Shown here one piece after another: positions 55,881 through 64,000 of a DNA stretch of 64,000 nucleotides. Position 1 is the stretch's first letter, and each line of letters starts with the position of its first letter. The translations under genes and the position numbers were made by a program. The notes under the pieces are model-generated. The model did no database searches, was not told the origin of the DNA, and worked only from the letters and a program-made list of their open reading frames with translations. Location: NCBI RefSeq assembly GCF_900184895.1, contig NZ_FXZK01000001.1, positions 434,001-498,000 on the forward strand, read 5' to 3'. The stretch is from Flavimaricola marinus. GTDB taxonomy: Bacteria; Pseudomonadota; Alphaproteobacteria; Rhodobacterales; Rhodobacteraceae.

Positions 55881-56086
55881 AGCGGGCCCCGGCTCAGCAC
55901 CTCGACGCAGAAAGGCGAGGCACCCCCGACGACTATCGCAATCGCTGCCGACGGCGGTCGTTATGTTGGGGGGCTCGGCTTTGCAAACCGACGCCGGTGA
56001 GTGTCGATGTGACGAACGACACTACCGCCGGCGGTGCCACGGCCGACGGGCCGGTCGAACAACTATCGCAGCAAAGGAGCCGCGCC

Positions 56087-56836
56087 ATGCCGAACCCACA
56101 GCCTGCCGACACGATCTCGCTTCGGCCGGACACTCTGGATATGCTGGCGCGGGCCAGCACAGCCACCGTGGCGACGCTGTTGTTCAAGCGAGGATACCAG
56201 AACGCCTACGTCCAAGGCGCGGCAGCCCTTGGCGCAGGCAAGCGCACAATGGTCGGCCCGGCCTACACTTTGCGCTACATTCCGACGCGCCCGGACACCG
56301 ATCCGCTCGACGCCTTCCGCGAGCCGGACCATCCGCAACGGGTCGCCGTCGAGGAATGCCCCACGGGGGCGGTTCTGGTCATGGACTGCCGGCAGGACGC
56401 CTCCGCCGCCTCGGCCGGCTCGATCCTGTTGACCCGGCTCGAGATGCGAGGGGCCGCCGGGGTCGTCACCGATGGCGGCATTCGCGACGCGGCAGGCGCG
56501 GCGGCGCTGGACATGCCGGTCTTTGCCGCCAAACCTTCCGCCCCGACGAACCTGACCAAACATCATGCGGTCGATATCGGCCTGCCGATCGCTTGCGGCG
56601 GCGTTGCCGTCTATCCGGGTGACATCGTCTTGGGCGATGATGACGGCGTGATGATCATCCCCCGCCATCTGGCAGACGACATAGCGACCGAAAGCGTCGG
56701 GATGGAGCTGTTCGAAGCCTTCGTCCTCGAAGAAGTCAGACGCGGCGTTTCGATCCGGGGGCTCTACCCGCCGACGGACCCGAAAACGCTGGAGCGGTTC
56801 GAGGCATGGAAAGCCGAAGGCACGGGGCCGGGCTGA
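56087..56836 (+). CDS. RraA/HMG aldolase family protein
   Basis: A 249-residue member of the RraA-like family, which includes 4-hydroxy-4-methyl-2-oxoglutarate aldolase and oxaloacetate decarboxylase. The conserved core is VTDGGIRDAAGAAALDMPVFA (Arg and Asp of the active site, about 134-152) with GDDDGVMIIPR. AAAGGAG precedes the ATG at 56087. It lies 206 bp after the dehydrogenase, so it may have its own promoter. An aldolase acting on a 2-keto-deoxy acid is possible; regulatory RNase E inhibition is less likely for this subgroup. Confidence 0.85.
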   Translation: MPNPQPADTISLRPDTLDMLARASTATVATLLFKRGYQNAYVQGAAALGAGKRTMVGPAYTLRYIPTRPDTDPLDAFREPDHPQRVAVEECPTGAVLVMDCRQDASAASAGSILLTRLEMRGAAGVVTDGGIRDAAGAAALDMPVFAAKPSAPTNLTKHHAVDIGLPIACGGVAVYPGDIVLGDDDGVMIIPRHLADDIATESVGMELFEAFVLEEVRRGVSIRGLYPPTDPKTLERFEAWKAEGTGPG

Positions 56837-57042
56837 ACGCCCCTCTCCGCCGCAATCGCAGGTTTGCCTGCGGCTCGAACGCGAGCCACGCGCTTTGGTC
56901 AGCAGCCGGTTGCGGCTTGCAAACCGATCCTTCGGACCCGGACTTGCGGCGTCACGGCCCGGTCGCGCCCGAATGCCGTTCGGCTGACCGGCGCGGCAAT
57001 GGCACGACCCTTGGTCACTTTGCCCGTCGCGACGCTATGGCA

Positions 57043-57975
57043 TCAGTCGCGGGACACGATCAGATCAGCCCCCTCCGGCGCCTCGAAAAACGCGACGCAC
57101 CTTTCGACGAACATCTGCACCAGCCGCCGCTTCGGTCCCGGGGCGAAGCCAAGCGAAAGCGTGACACCCGAGGTTGATCCGGCGACCGGCAAACAGCGCA
57201 CCGCGCCGCCCGCATAGGGCGGCACCTCGCGGGGCCGCATGTTCAACAGTGACACGCCTGCGCCGGCGGCAACCAACGAACGCACCATCTCGGTCGAGTT
57301 GGCGGTGGCGACGATCTGAAAGTCTTCGCCGCTCTGCTCCAAAAGGTCCATGTAATACCCCCGCGCGGCGGGGCGGTCCAAAAGGATCAGCGGTTCGCGC
57401 GCAACCTGCGAAACGGTCACCGCCGCCCCCGCCGCCAAGGGATGATCCGCCGGACACAGACAATAGGTCGGCGCAAAGATCAGCGGCTGCGCTGCAATCT
57501 GCGGGCTGGGCAACTCGGCCACAAACAGGATCACGTCAAGCTGGCCATCGATCAGCCCCGCCTGCACGGTCGCGTTGTCGCCTTCGATGAACGAAAGCGA
57601 CACCTCGGGATGAGCGGCAAGGATCGGTGCACAAATCTCGGGAAGAAAAGCAGGCGCGATCGGCGCGTTGTATCCGATGACCAACGTCCCGGAAAACGCC
57701 GACTGCAGGTCGGAAACGTCGGTGAGCATCGCGTCATATCGCTCCAGCAGATCGTCGATGCGGCGCTGCACGTCCCGGCCCGCCTTCGTCGGAAAGACGC
57801 CCTTCGACCGCGCCCTCGTCACCAAGGCCATGCCAAAGGCCGCTTCGGCCTGATCGAGGGCCGCCGCAATGGCAGACGGTGCCACATGCATGGCCTCGGC
57901 CGCGGCGGTGAGGCTTCCCGATCGCAGGGCCGCTTGGACATAGCGCATCGCGCGCAGGGACAGGGACAAAGGCAC
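57043..57975 (-). CDS. LysR family transcriptional regulator
   Basis: A 310-residue LysR protein. Winged helix-turn-helix at residues 5-65 (AALRSGSLTAAAEAMHVAPSAIAAALDQAE), substrate-binding domain about 92-300. The start is GTG at 57975; a TTG two codons later sits at a better distance (8 nt) from GGAGG and is a real alternative. It is divergent from the flavoprotein gene, with a palindrome covering its start, so it probably regulates both. Confidence 0.9.
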   Translation of the reverse strand: MPLSLSLRAMRYVQAALRSGSLTAAAEAMHVAPSAIAAALDQAEAAFGMALVTRARSKGVFPTKAGRDVQRRIDDLLERYDAMLTDVSDLQSAFSGTLVIGYNAPIAPAFLPEICAPILAAHPEVSLSFIEGDNATVQAGLIDGQLDVILFVAELPSPQIAAQPLIFAPTYCLCPADHPLAAGAAVTVSQVAREPLILLDRPAARGYYMDLLEQSGEDFQIVATANSTEMVRSLVAAGAGVSLLNMRPREVPPYAGGAVRCLPVAGSTSGVTLSLGFAPGPKRRLVQMFVERCVAFFEAPEGADLIVSRD

Positions 57976-57998
57976 TACCTCCGAAATTCAGAGGTAGT
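57974..57998. promoter_or_regulatory. 25-bp imperfect palindrome, candidate LysR binding site
   Basis: ACTACCTC and GAGGTAGT are perfectly complementary arms around a near-symmetric 9-bp centre CGAAATTCA, giving 22 of 25 symmetric positions. It overlaps the LysR start codon and its ribosome site (GGAGG on the minus strand), so binding there would repress the regulator itself. It lies about 78 bp before the flavoprotein gene start. Confidence 0.55.
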
Positions 57999-58075
57999 AT
58001 CGCTCATAATACACTTTTTCCAAGGAACGTTTCTCTGGCACGCTGGAAATGCTCATTCCAGATCGCAGGTCCCAG

Positions 58076-60511
58076 ATGAAAACCAGAACCAAAGTTGTCG
58101 TCATCGGCGGAGGCATTGCAGGCTGCTCGACGCTCTTTCACCTGACGCAAGAGGGTTGGACCGATGTCGTGCTCGTCGAACGAAACGAGCTGACCAGCGG
58201 CACGACCTGGCACTCGGCCGCGCAAGTCACCAACTTCGGCATGAACCAGACCATGGTCGGCCTGAAATCCCATTCCATCAGACTCTATCAGGAACTGGCG
58301 GCCGACCCCGACTATCCGATCAACTACCATCATGGCGACGGCGGAATCCGCCTCGCCAACACGCCCGAGCAGATACAGGGCTATCGCCATTTCGCGTCGA
58401 TGGCTCGCGGGATGGGGGTCGAATACGAAATACTGGACGCAGAGGAATGCGCCCGCCGGCATCCGCTGATCTCTACCGACCGGCTGTTGGGCGGGCTGTG
58501 GGACGGGATGGACGGCGACATCGACCCCGCGCAGCTCTGTCAGGCTCTGGCGCGCCGCGCCCGAAATGCGGGCGCCGAGGTCTACCGCAACACGCCCGTC
58601 ACGGGCCTCAGCCAGCACAAGGACGACACCTGGACGGTGCATACCGAACACGGCGACATTGACTGCGACATCGTGGTGAACGCCTGCGGCTACCGGGTCA
58701 ACGAGGTCGGCGCGATGATGGGGGTCCACCATCCCGTCGCCTCGATGGAGCACCAGTATTTCCTCACCGAACCGATCCAGGCGATTGCGGATTTCGGCAA
58801 ACGCGTCCCCCTGCTGCGCTGTCCGATAGACGATTTCTATTCGCGGCAGGAAAAGCAGGGGCTGCTCGTCGGCTTCTACGAGCAGGACTGCAAGACCTGG
58901 GGCTTGGACGGGATCGACCCGAACTTCGTCAATGCCTTGTGCCCGGATGACATCGACCGGGTCATGCCGGTGCTGGAAAACGTCTTCAAGCGGATGCCTG
59001 TGCTCGCAGAGGTCGGCATTCATACCATCGTCAACGGCCCGATAACCTACACCATCGACGGCGCGCCTCTGGTCGGTCCGATCCCTGGCAAACGCAACGC
59101 CTTCTGCATCATCGGGCTGCGCGCCGGGCTGGGCGAAGGGGGTGGGCATGGCTGGCTCTTGGCGCAGCAGATCGTGCATGGCGAGGCATGTTATGACACT
59201 TGGGTCATCGATCCACGCCGGTTTTCCGACCACACCAACGTGGAGCTGACCGCGCTGAAGGCGATCGAGGACTATCAGAACGAGTTCCGCTTTCACTTCC
59301 CGCACGAGCACCGCCCTGCCGGACGCCCCGCCAAGACGACTCCGCTGACGCCGGTATTGGCCGCCGAGGGCGCGGCGTTTACGGTCGTGAACGGCTGGGA
59401 GCGGGTGGACTACATCAAGCCCGCGCCGGATTTTCACCCCAGCCTTACCTTCGATTTCGACGAGGCGTTCGACGTGATCGGCGCAGAGGTGCGGAACGTG
59501 GCCGAAAACGTCGGCATGACGGAGGTGAATGGCTTCAACCGGATCGAGATCACGGGCGCGGACCGACACACCTTTCTGGACCGGATGCTCTGCGGAGCCG
59601 TCACCAAACGCGACGGGCGCGTCGGCTTGGGGTATCTGCTCAACCACCACGGCTGCCTGAAGAGCGAAGCGACGGTGGCCAATCTGCCGGCCTCGGATCG
59701 TGGTCCGGCGCGGGTCTGGTATGGGTCGGCCGCAGCCAGTGAAATCCACGACATGGATTGGCTGAAAGCGCATCAGCATCCGGGCGAGGATGTGCAATTT
59801 CGCAGCCTGACCAACGACTATACGATCCTTGTGCTGGCGGGGCCGAAATCACGGGCCGTCCTCTCGGCCTGCGCCCGCAGCGACTGGTCGAAGGAGGCGT
59901 TTCCCTGGCTGTCGGTGCGCGAATGTTTCATAGGTTTTGCCCCCGCCATCGTCATGGGCGTCAGCTTTTCGGGGGAATTGGCTTATGAAATTCATGTCCC
60001 CAACGCCTCGCTCTATGCCGCCTATCTGGCGCTGCGCAAGGCAGGCGAGGCGCATTGCCTGACGCTGTTCGGCGCACGCGCTGTCAATTCGATGCGGATG
60101 GAGAAGGGGTTCCTGCACTGGAAGGCTGACCTGATAACCGAGTTCGATCCGTTTGAGACCGGGCTCTCACGGTTCGTGAAGCTGGACAAAGCCGATTTCA
60201 TTGGCAAAGGCGCGCTCCTCGACCGGCGGGCCGCGGGACCGGTGAAACAGCTCGTGACGCTGAGGATCGATGCCCGTCATGCCCCGGCCCATCCGGGGGC
60301 GTCGCTGATGAAGGGAGCTACAGTCGTGGGAACGGTCACCTCGGCGGATTGGGGGCACCGGCTTGGCATGAACTTGGCCTACGCCTTCGTAGACCCGGCG
60401 CTCGCCACGGTCGGCACTGTGATCCAGTTGGACATGTATGGAGATCTGGTTGACGCCGAAGTCATCGCGCCATCTCCATACGATCCGAAATTTGAACGGA
60501 TGAGGGGCTAG
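58076..60511 (+). CDS. FAD-dependent oxidoreductase, dimethylglycine/sarcosine dehydrogenase family (DAO-GcvT fusion)
   Basis: An 811-residue flavoprotein. FAD motif VVIGGGIAGCSTLFHL (about 7-22). The TSGTTWHSAAQ segment contains the histidine that binds FAD covalently in dimethylglycine dehydrogenase. The DAO domain covers about 5-370, and a GcvT-like folate-binding domain plus C-terminal barrel cover about 420-805. It oxidatively demethylates an N-methyl compound and passes the carbon to tetrahydrofolate. I prefer the ATG at 58076 (AGGT upstream); an ATG at 58049 adds nine residues. No demethylation partner genes follow. Confidence 0.9.
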   Translation: MKTRTKVVVIGGGIAGCSTLFHLTQEGWTDVVLVERNELTSGTTWHSAAQVTNFGMNQTMVGLKSHSIRLYQELAADPDYPINYHHGDGGIRLANTPEQIQGYRHFASMARGMGVEYEILDAEECARRHPLISTDRLLGGLWDGMDGDIDPAQLCQALARRARNAGAEVYRNTPVTGLSQHKDDTWTVHTEHGDIDCDIVVNACGYRVNEVGAMMGVHHPVASMEHQYFLTEPIQAIADFGKRVPLLRCPIDDFYSRQEKQGLLVGFYEQDCKTWGLDGIDPNFVNALCPDDIDRVMPVLENVFKRMPVLAEVGIHTIVNGPITYTIDGAPLVGPIPGKRNAFCIIGLRAGLGEGGGHGWLLAQQIVHGEACYDTWVIDPRRFSDHTNVELTALKAIEDYQNEFRFHFPHEHRPAGRPAKTTPLTPVLAAEGAAFTVVNGWERVDYIKPAPDFHPSLTFDFDEAFDVIGAEVRNVAENVGMTEVNGFNRIEITGADRHTFLDRMLCGAVTKRDGRVGLGYLLNHHGCLKSEATVANLPASDRGPARVWYGSAAASEIHDMDWLKAHQHPGEDVQFRSLTNDYTILVLAGPKSRAVLSACARSDWSKEAFPWLSVRECFIGFAPAIVMGVSFSGELAYEIHVPNASLYAAYLALRKAGEAHCLTLFGARAVNSMRMEKGFLHWKADLITEFDPFETGLSRFVKLDKADFIGKGALLDRRAAGPVKQLVTLRIDARHAPAHPGASLMKGATVVGTVTSADWGHRLGMNLAYAFVDPALATVGTVIQLDMYGDLVDAEVIAPSPYDPKFERMRG

Positions 60512-60795
60512 GCGATCAGCACCGATGTGTCGCCGCTGGATCGAATACTTCAAGGCGGCAATCGCGCCCGGTTTTGAGACCAACCACTTGTGGGCCGTTC
60601 GCAGATACAGAGAGCATCCGGCGCGGGCGTCGCGCCGCCCACATCAACAACCGTACGTCGCGTGGGCCGAACACACCCGGCCCTCTGGCGCGAATAGCGA
60701 ACCGGCCGTTTTGCGACTATTCATCCGACACGGTTGGACCTACGCTAACGAATTAGAATTTTCGGCGATCGACAGCCAGTTCGGGAGAGCATTCG

Positions 60796-62436
60796 TTGTC
60801 ATCCTTGCGCTTCGGCGAATTCATCTTTGCGCCGAGCGAGCGCAAGCTGACCCGCGACGGGATCGAATTGCCTCTGGGCGCCCGCGCCTTCGACATGCTG
60901 AGCTTTCTCGTCGAAAACCGCCATCGCGTCCTGACGAAGTCGGAGATACTCGACGCCGTCTGGCCGGAGATCGCGGTCGAGGAAAGCAATCTCACCGTGC
61001 AGGTATCGGCCTTGCGAAAGGCGCTTGGCCCAAAGGCGGTGGCAACGATACCGGGTCGGGGCTACCAGTTCGTCCTGCCTGTCGAGGAGGGTCCGCCTCC
61101 CCCGACACCAACCCCCGAAAAAGACACAAGCGACGGGCCGAAGATCCTCGTGCTGCCCTTCGCGAATACGTCGAACGATCCCGATCAGGAATACTTCTCC
61201 GACGGCATCACCGAAGACATCATCACCGATCTGTCCAAGGTTGCCGCGCTTTCCGTGATCGCCCGCAACACTGCGTTCACGTTCAAGGGGCGCGCCGTCG
61301 ACGTCATGCAAACGGCGCAGCGAATGTCACTGTCTCATGTGGTCGAGGGCAGCGTGCGAAAAGCCGGGGATCGCATTCGGATCAACGCCCAACTCGTTGA
61401 CGGGGCCACCGGGCATTCGATCTGGTCAGACCGGTTCGACCGCCACCTGACCGACATCTTCGATCTTCAGGATCAGATTGCCGAGGCCATCGTCACAGCA
61501 CTCAGGGTCAGGCTCGTCCCGTCCGAACGCGTGGCAATCCAGTCGCGCCCGACCGACAACCCCGAAGCCTATGAAATCTATCTGCAAGCGCGCTATCACC
61601 ACACACGCTTGGACAGGCAGAACTTCGCAATTGCGCGCCGCCTCGCTCAAAAGGCGCTTGAAATCGACCCCAATTACGATCTGGCATGGGCGCTTCTTGC
61701 GATCAGTCAGACCGGGCTTCACGCCCTTTCGGCCTCGGACGACCATGGCCTGCATGCGGCTGAACGCGCCCTCGCTCTGAACTCGGATCTCTCCGAGGCA
61801 CTTGCGGCCAAAGCCTTTGTCCTCGCCGGTCTCGGACGCTTCGACGAGGCTTTCGAGCTTCACGAACGCTCGCTTGAACTCGACCCGGAGTCCTACGACG
61901 TGCGCTTTCTCTATGGCCGTACATGTTTTCAGACCGGGCGGCACGCCGATGCCATCGTGCACTGGGAACGCGCATCCGAGCTTTCGGAAGCGGACTTGGC
62001 GGCGACCTCCCATCTCGCGATGTGCTATCGGGCAACAGGCCAGCACGCGAAGGTGCTGGACTCGGCCCGCCGCACGCTCGAGCGGGCGGAGCGGGTGCTT
62101 TCAGAGAACTCGTCGGATTCCTACGCGCTGATCAGCGGGGTGGGTGCCTATGCAAAATTGGGAGAAGCCGACCGCGCCAAGCAATGGGCTCTGCGGGTCA
62201 AGGCCGTTGATCCCGACGATCCAAGCATCGACTACAACATTGCTTGCGCGATGGCGCTGCTCGGTGAAACAGAGGCCGCACTCGATACGCTCGACGCTTG
62301 CCTGGCGCGGGTCGACCCCCTCACCTTCTCGGTCTGGGTCGGACAGGACAGCGACCTCGACGCCCTGCGCGATCACCCTCGCTTTCAGCGCCTCGTTCGC
62401 GACCTCGATGCGCGAGCGGCCGACGCAAAGGCTTAG
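60796..62436 (+). CDS. winged-helix transcriptional regulator with TolB-like and TPR domains
   Basis: A 546-residue protein. An OmpR/CadC-type winged helix (residues 1-100: RVLTKSEILDAVWPEIAVEESNLTVQVSALRKAL), a Pro-rich linker (98-110), a TolB/FlgO-like domain (about 115-235: ILVLPFANTSNDPDQEYFSDGITEDI) and TPR repeats (about 255-530). No transmembrane helix is present, unlike CadC. The start is TTG at 60796, with GGGAGAG 6 nt upstream; no ATG fits. The target genes and signal are unknown. Confidence 0.88.
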   Translation: MSSLRFGEFIFAPSERKLTRDGIELPLGARAFDMLSFLVENRHRVLTKSEILDAVWPEIAVEESNLTVQVSALRKALGPKAVATIPGRGYQFVLPVEEGPPPPTPTPEKDTSDGPKILVLPFANTSNDPDQEYFSDGITEDIITDLSKVAALSVIARNTAFTFKGRAVDVMQTAQRMSLSHVVEGSVRKAGDRIRINAQLVDGATGHSIWSDRFDRHLTDIFDLQDQIAEAIVTALRVRLVPSERVAIQSRPTDNPEAYEIYLQARYHHTRLDRQNFAIARRLAQKALEIDPNYDLAWALLAISQTGLHALSASDDHGLHAAERALALNSDLSEALAAKAFVLAGLGRFDEAFELHERSLELDPESYDVRFLYGRTCFQTGRHADAIVHWERASELSEADLAATSHLAMCYRATGQHAKVLDSARRTLERAERVLSENSSDSYALISGVGAYAKLGEADRAKQWALRVKAVDPDDPSIDYNIACAMALLGETEAALDTLDACLARVDPLTFSVWVGQDSDLDALRDHPRFQRLVRDLDARAADAKA

Positions 62437-62645
62437 TTGTTCGACAAAGCCCTTTCGTTTCGTGCAGCCGTCGCTGGTCGTTCGCCAGCCAAATCTCGGG
62501 CAACTCCCGGAATTCTCGCCGTCGTTCCGAACCTTTCCGAAGTTTTCGGACCGATTAGGGCCGCTTCAGGACATGCAACCTTCCTCTTGCCAATCTGGTC
62601 GCACGAACCAGCCAGTCCGGCAAATTCTTCAGAAGGATACCCGCC

Positions 62646-62861
62646 ATGACCGATTTCCTGACGCAGCAGCAACCCCTTGCGCTCACCTCGTCGCCCACAC
62701 GCGGCCTGCGCCTCCCATTGACCCTCTTGAGGCATCTCTTCAGCTCGCGCCGCACACCCCAAATCGATCTCCGCTGCGCCAATGATCATTTCCTCAAAGA
62801 CATCGGCCTTGACCGCTCTAACGAGGTTGCACCAAGCTCCTCACACTACAGGCCATGGTGA
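62646..62861 (+). CDS. DUF1127 (YjiS-like) domain protein
   Basis: A 71-residue basic protein. The C-terminal half, LRHLFSSRR then NDHFLKDIGLDRSN, matches the DUF1127 motif, which includes small RNA-associated regulatory proteins in alphaproteobacteria. AGAAGG lies at good distance before the ATG. It is convergent with nirV and follows a 209-bp spacer after the winged-helix gene in which nothing else was recognised. Confidence 0.8.
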   Translation: MTDFLTQQQPLALTSSPTRGLRLPLTLLRHLFSSRRTPQIDLRCANDHFLKDIGLDRSNEVAPSSSHYRPW

Positions 62862-62889
62862 CCGAAGCCGCGGCACCACGGCGGCACCG

Positions 62890-63630
62890 TCAAAGGCTGC
62901 GCTCGGTAACCAGCCTCATGCCCAGATGCGACGGCGGTGTGCCGACGGCACAGCCGCCACGGGCAGGATCGCGAACCAGAAACGGAATGGCGGCGACATG
63001 CTCGCCCCCGACAAAGTAAGCAGGGCAGCGGCCCGTGTCGGCGTCGCCGGAATAGCACTCGTTCGTCCATTCCCACACGCTGCCGTTCAAATCTGCGATC
63101 CCCTCGGGCGTGGTGGCAAAGCTGCCTTGGGGTTTCAGCGCCCGCGAGGCGAGGCCTTCCACCAGATAGGCAGACGCCCATGTCAGTTCGGGATCGGAAA
63201 AGATCGGATCAGGCGTTTCCGGTAGAACCGATTGAGCCATGAACGCCCATTCCTCCGAGGTTGGCAGCCGCCACTCATGGCGCGTGACCTTGCTGATCCA
63301 ATGCAGATATTCCTGCACGTCCAGATAGTTGAGCCCGGTTGCGGGAACGGTCATCGGGTCTTGGTCGGGCCTTGCACGCAGCGCCATCGAGCATCCGCTC
63401 TGCTCGAAACACCTGTTCCACTCGGCGATCGTCACCTCGTAGCGTTGCACAAACAGCGCGCGCCCGTCCGGCAATTCCACAGCCCGTGGCGCCATCTCGG
63501 GCGCATATGCAAGGTCGGGGCCACGCAATGCGAGCGCGGCCCCGACAACGAGCGCCGCCCCCACCATGCCCGTCATCGCGACCCCGAGGGGACAACGTTT
63601 CGACAGAACAGAGCGCAGGGCGGCAAACAT
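62890..63630 (-). CDS. nirV: NirV-like formylglycine-generating-enzyme (SUMF1) family protein
   Basis: A 246-residue protein with an N-terminal hydrophobic anchor (about 15-35, GMVGAALVVGAALAL) and a SUMF1/FGE-sulfatase domain: RYEVTIAEWNRCF, HEWRLPTSEEWAFMA, NGSVWEWTNECYSG and a C-terminal GGCAVGTPPSHLGMRLV. It lies 17 bp downstream of nirK on the same strand, the position of nirV in other Rhodobacterales denitrifiers. Its role in copper nitrite reductase maturation is not settled. It is probably periplasm-facing. Confidence 0.87.
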   Translation of the reverse strand: MFAALRSVLSKRCPLGVAMTGMVGAALVVGAALALRGPDLAYAPEMAPRAVELPDGRALFVQRYEVTIAEWNRCFEQSGCSMALRARPDQDPMTVPATGLNYLDVQEYLHWISKVTRHEWRLPTSEEWAFMAQSVLPETPDPIFSDPELTWASAYLVEGLASRALKPQGSFATTPEGIADLNGSVWEWTNECYSGDADTGRCPAYFVGGEHVAAIPFLVRDPARGGCAVGTPPSHLGMRLVTERSL

Positions 63631-63647
63631 CGGTCTCGCCTTTCCGT

Positions 63648-64000
63648 TCAGGTGGCAAAGGCACGCGGGGCGACGACCTGTTCCATCAGGTTGTTGTCCC
63701 ATTCACCTTCGACCACGAAGTGTGCCGTGGCCCCCAGCATCACGCCCTCGATGAGGTTGTGATTGACGTAGGCATAGACGCCCGGCTGTTCGAATGTGTA
63801 CATCGCCGCGACGGCACTCCCGCCCCGCACGAACCAGGTTTCCATGTCGCGCAAGGGCGGGTCGGTGAAGGAGGATTCCCAAACATAGCTGCCATGACCA
63901 CCGATCAGGTGCGGGCGACTGTCGCGGTTGGCCTGATTGTGGATCATCAGAACAGTCTCGCCGACCTTGGATGTCAGCGCGTTCTCCCCGGTCAGGGCAC
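63648..64000 (-). CDS. nirK: copper-containing nitrite reductase NirK (partial, 5' end off window)
   Basis: The C-terminal 117 codons of NirK; the reading frame stays open to the right edge. Conserved blocks include [48 protein letters not shown] and [11 protein letters not shown], whose His is the type 2 copper ligand. The enzyme reduces nitrite to nitric oxide in the periplasm during denitrification. Its promoter and N-terminal copper sites lie outside the window. Confidence 0.93.
   Translation of the reverse strand, partial: ALTGENALTSKVGETVLMIHNQANRDSRPHLIGGHGSYVWESSFTDPPLRDMETWFVRGGSAVAAMYTFEQPGVYAYVNHNLIEGVMLGATAHFVVEGEWDNNLMEQVVAPRAFAT

Overview
The window is a high-GC chromosome or large-replicon segment of an alphaproteobacterium, most likely a member of the Rhodobacterales (Roseobacter/Rhodobacter group). 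The case rests on the gene set: TRAP and sugar ABC importers, a dimethylglycine-dehydrogenase-like flavoprotein, nirK-nirV, an imelysin/di-heme iron operon and a UdgX/radical SAM pair. Genes are tightly packed, with many ATGA (4 bp) stop/start overlaps. I saw no rRNA, tRNA, CRISPR array or intact insertion sequence. Taxonomy is inferred from content, not from a marker gene.

Left part (1-12.2 kb): a dihydrodipicolinate-synthase-family gene running off the left edge is divergent from a DctPQM TRAP transporter. Next comes a six-gene minus-strand sugar operon: TIM-barrel isomerase, binding protein, ATPase, permease, RpiR regulator and PfkB kinase. A monofunctional catalase follows, closed by a textbook terminator.

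12.2-22.3 kb is a maintenance and stress region. On the minus strand are an FAD/NAD(P)-binding protein, CreA, an App1-like phosphatase, a DUF4130-UdgX uracil-DNA glycosylase fusion and a radical SAM 'DNA repair' protein. On the plus strand are a 50-residue charged protein, a DUF2945 protein and a DNA topoisomerase IB. A metallophosphoesterase with a small overlapping partner and a frameshifted inositol-monophosphatase remnant follow.

22.4-38.4 kb: an amidase with a PotABCD-type polyamine-like ABC importer, an RND efflux pair, and an iron-type operon. The iron operon has an unknown Cys-rich protein, imelysin, di-heme oxidoreductase, a second imelysin and a DUF1513 protein, preceded by a TGA-N9-TCA box beside a TTGACA -35. 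After it come an endonuclease/exonuclease/phosphatase-family protein, a DUF2238 membrane protein and an esterase.

41.4-56.8 kb is the most coherent metabolic system: a uronate-oligosaccharide (probably alginate) locus. A GntR/FCD regulator and MATE exporter face an AlgS-AlgM1-AlgM2-AlgQ type ABC importer, a PL15-type exolytic lyase, KdgF, a beta-hydroxyacid dehydrogenase and an RraA-like protein. The same operator (CTAGTATAC-TAG/CAG) also lies before a separate Gfo/Idh oxidoreductase-mannonate dehydratase pair, so the two operons look like one regulon. Together they could channel both unsaturated and saturated uronates to 2-keto-3-deoxygluconate.

Right end (57-64 kb): a LysR regulator divergent from a large FAD/GcvT-type demethylating dehydrogenase, a winged-helix/TolB-like/TPR regulator starting with TTG, a DUF1127 protein, and the start of a denitrification locus (nirV and the 3' part of nirK) running off the right edge.
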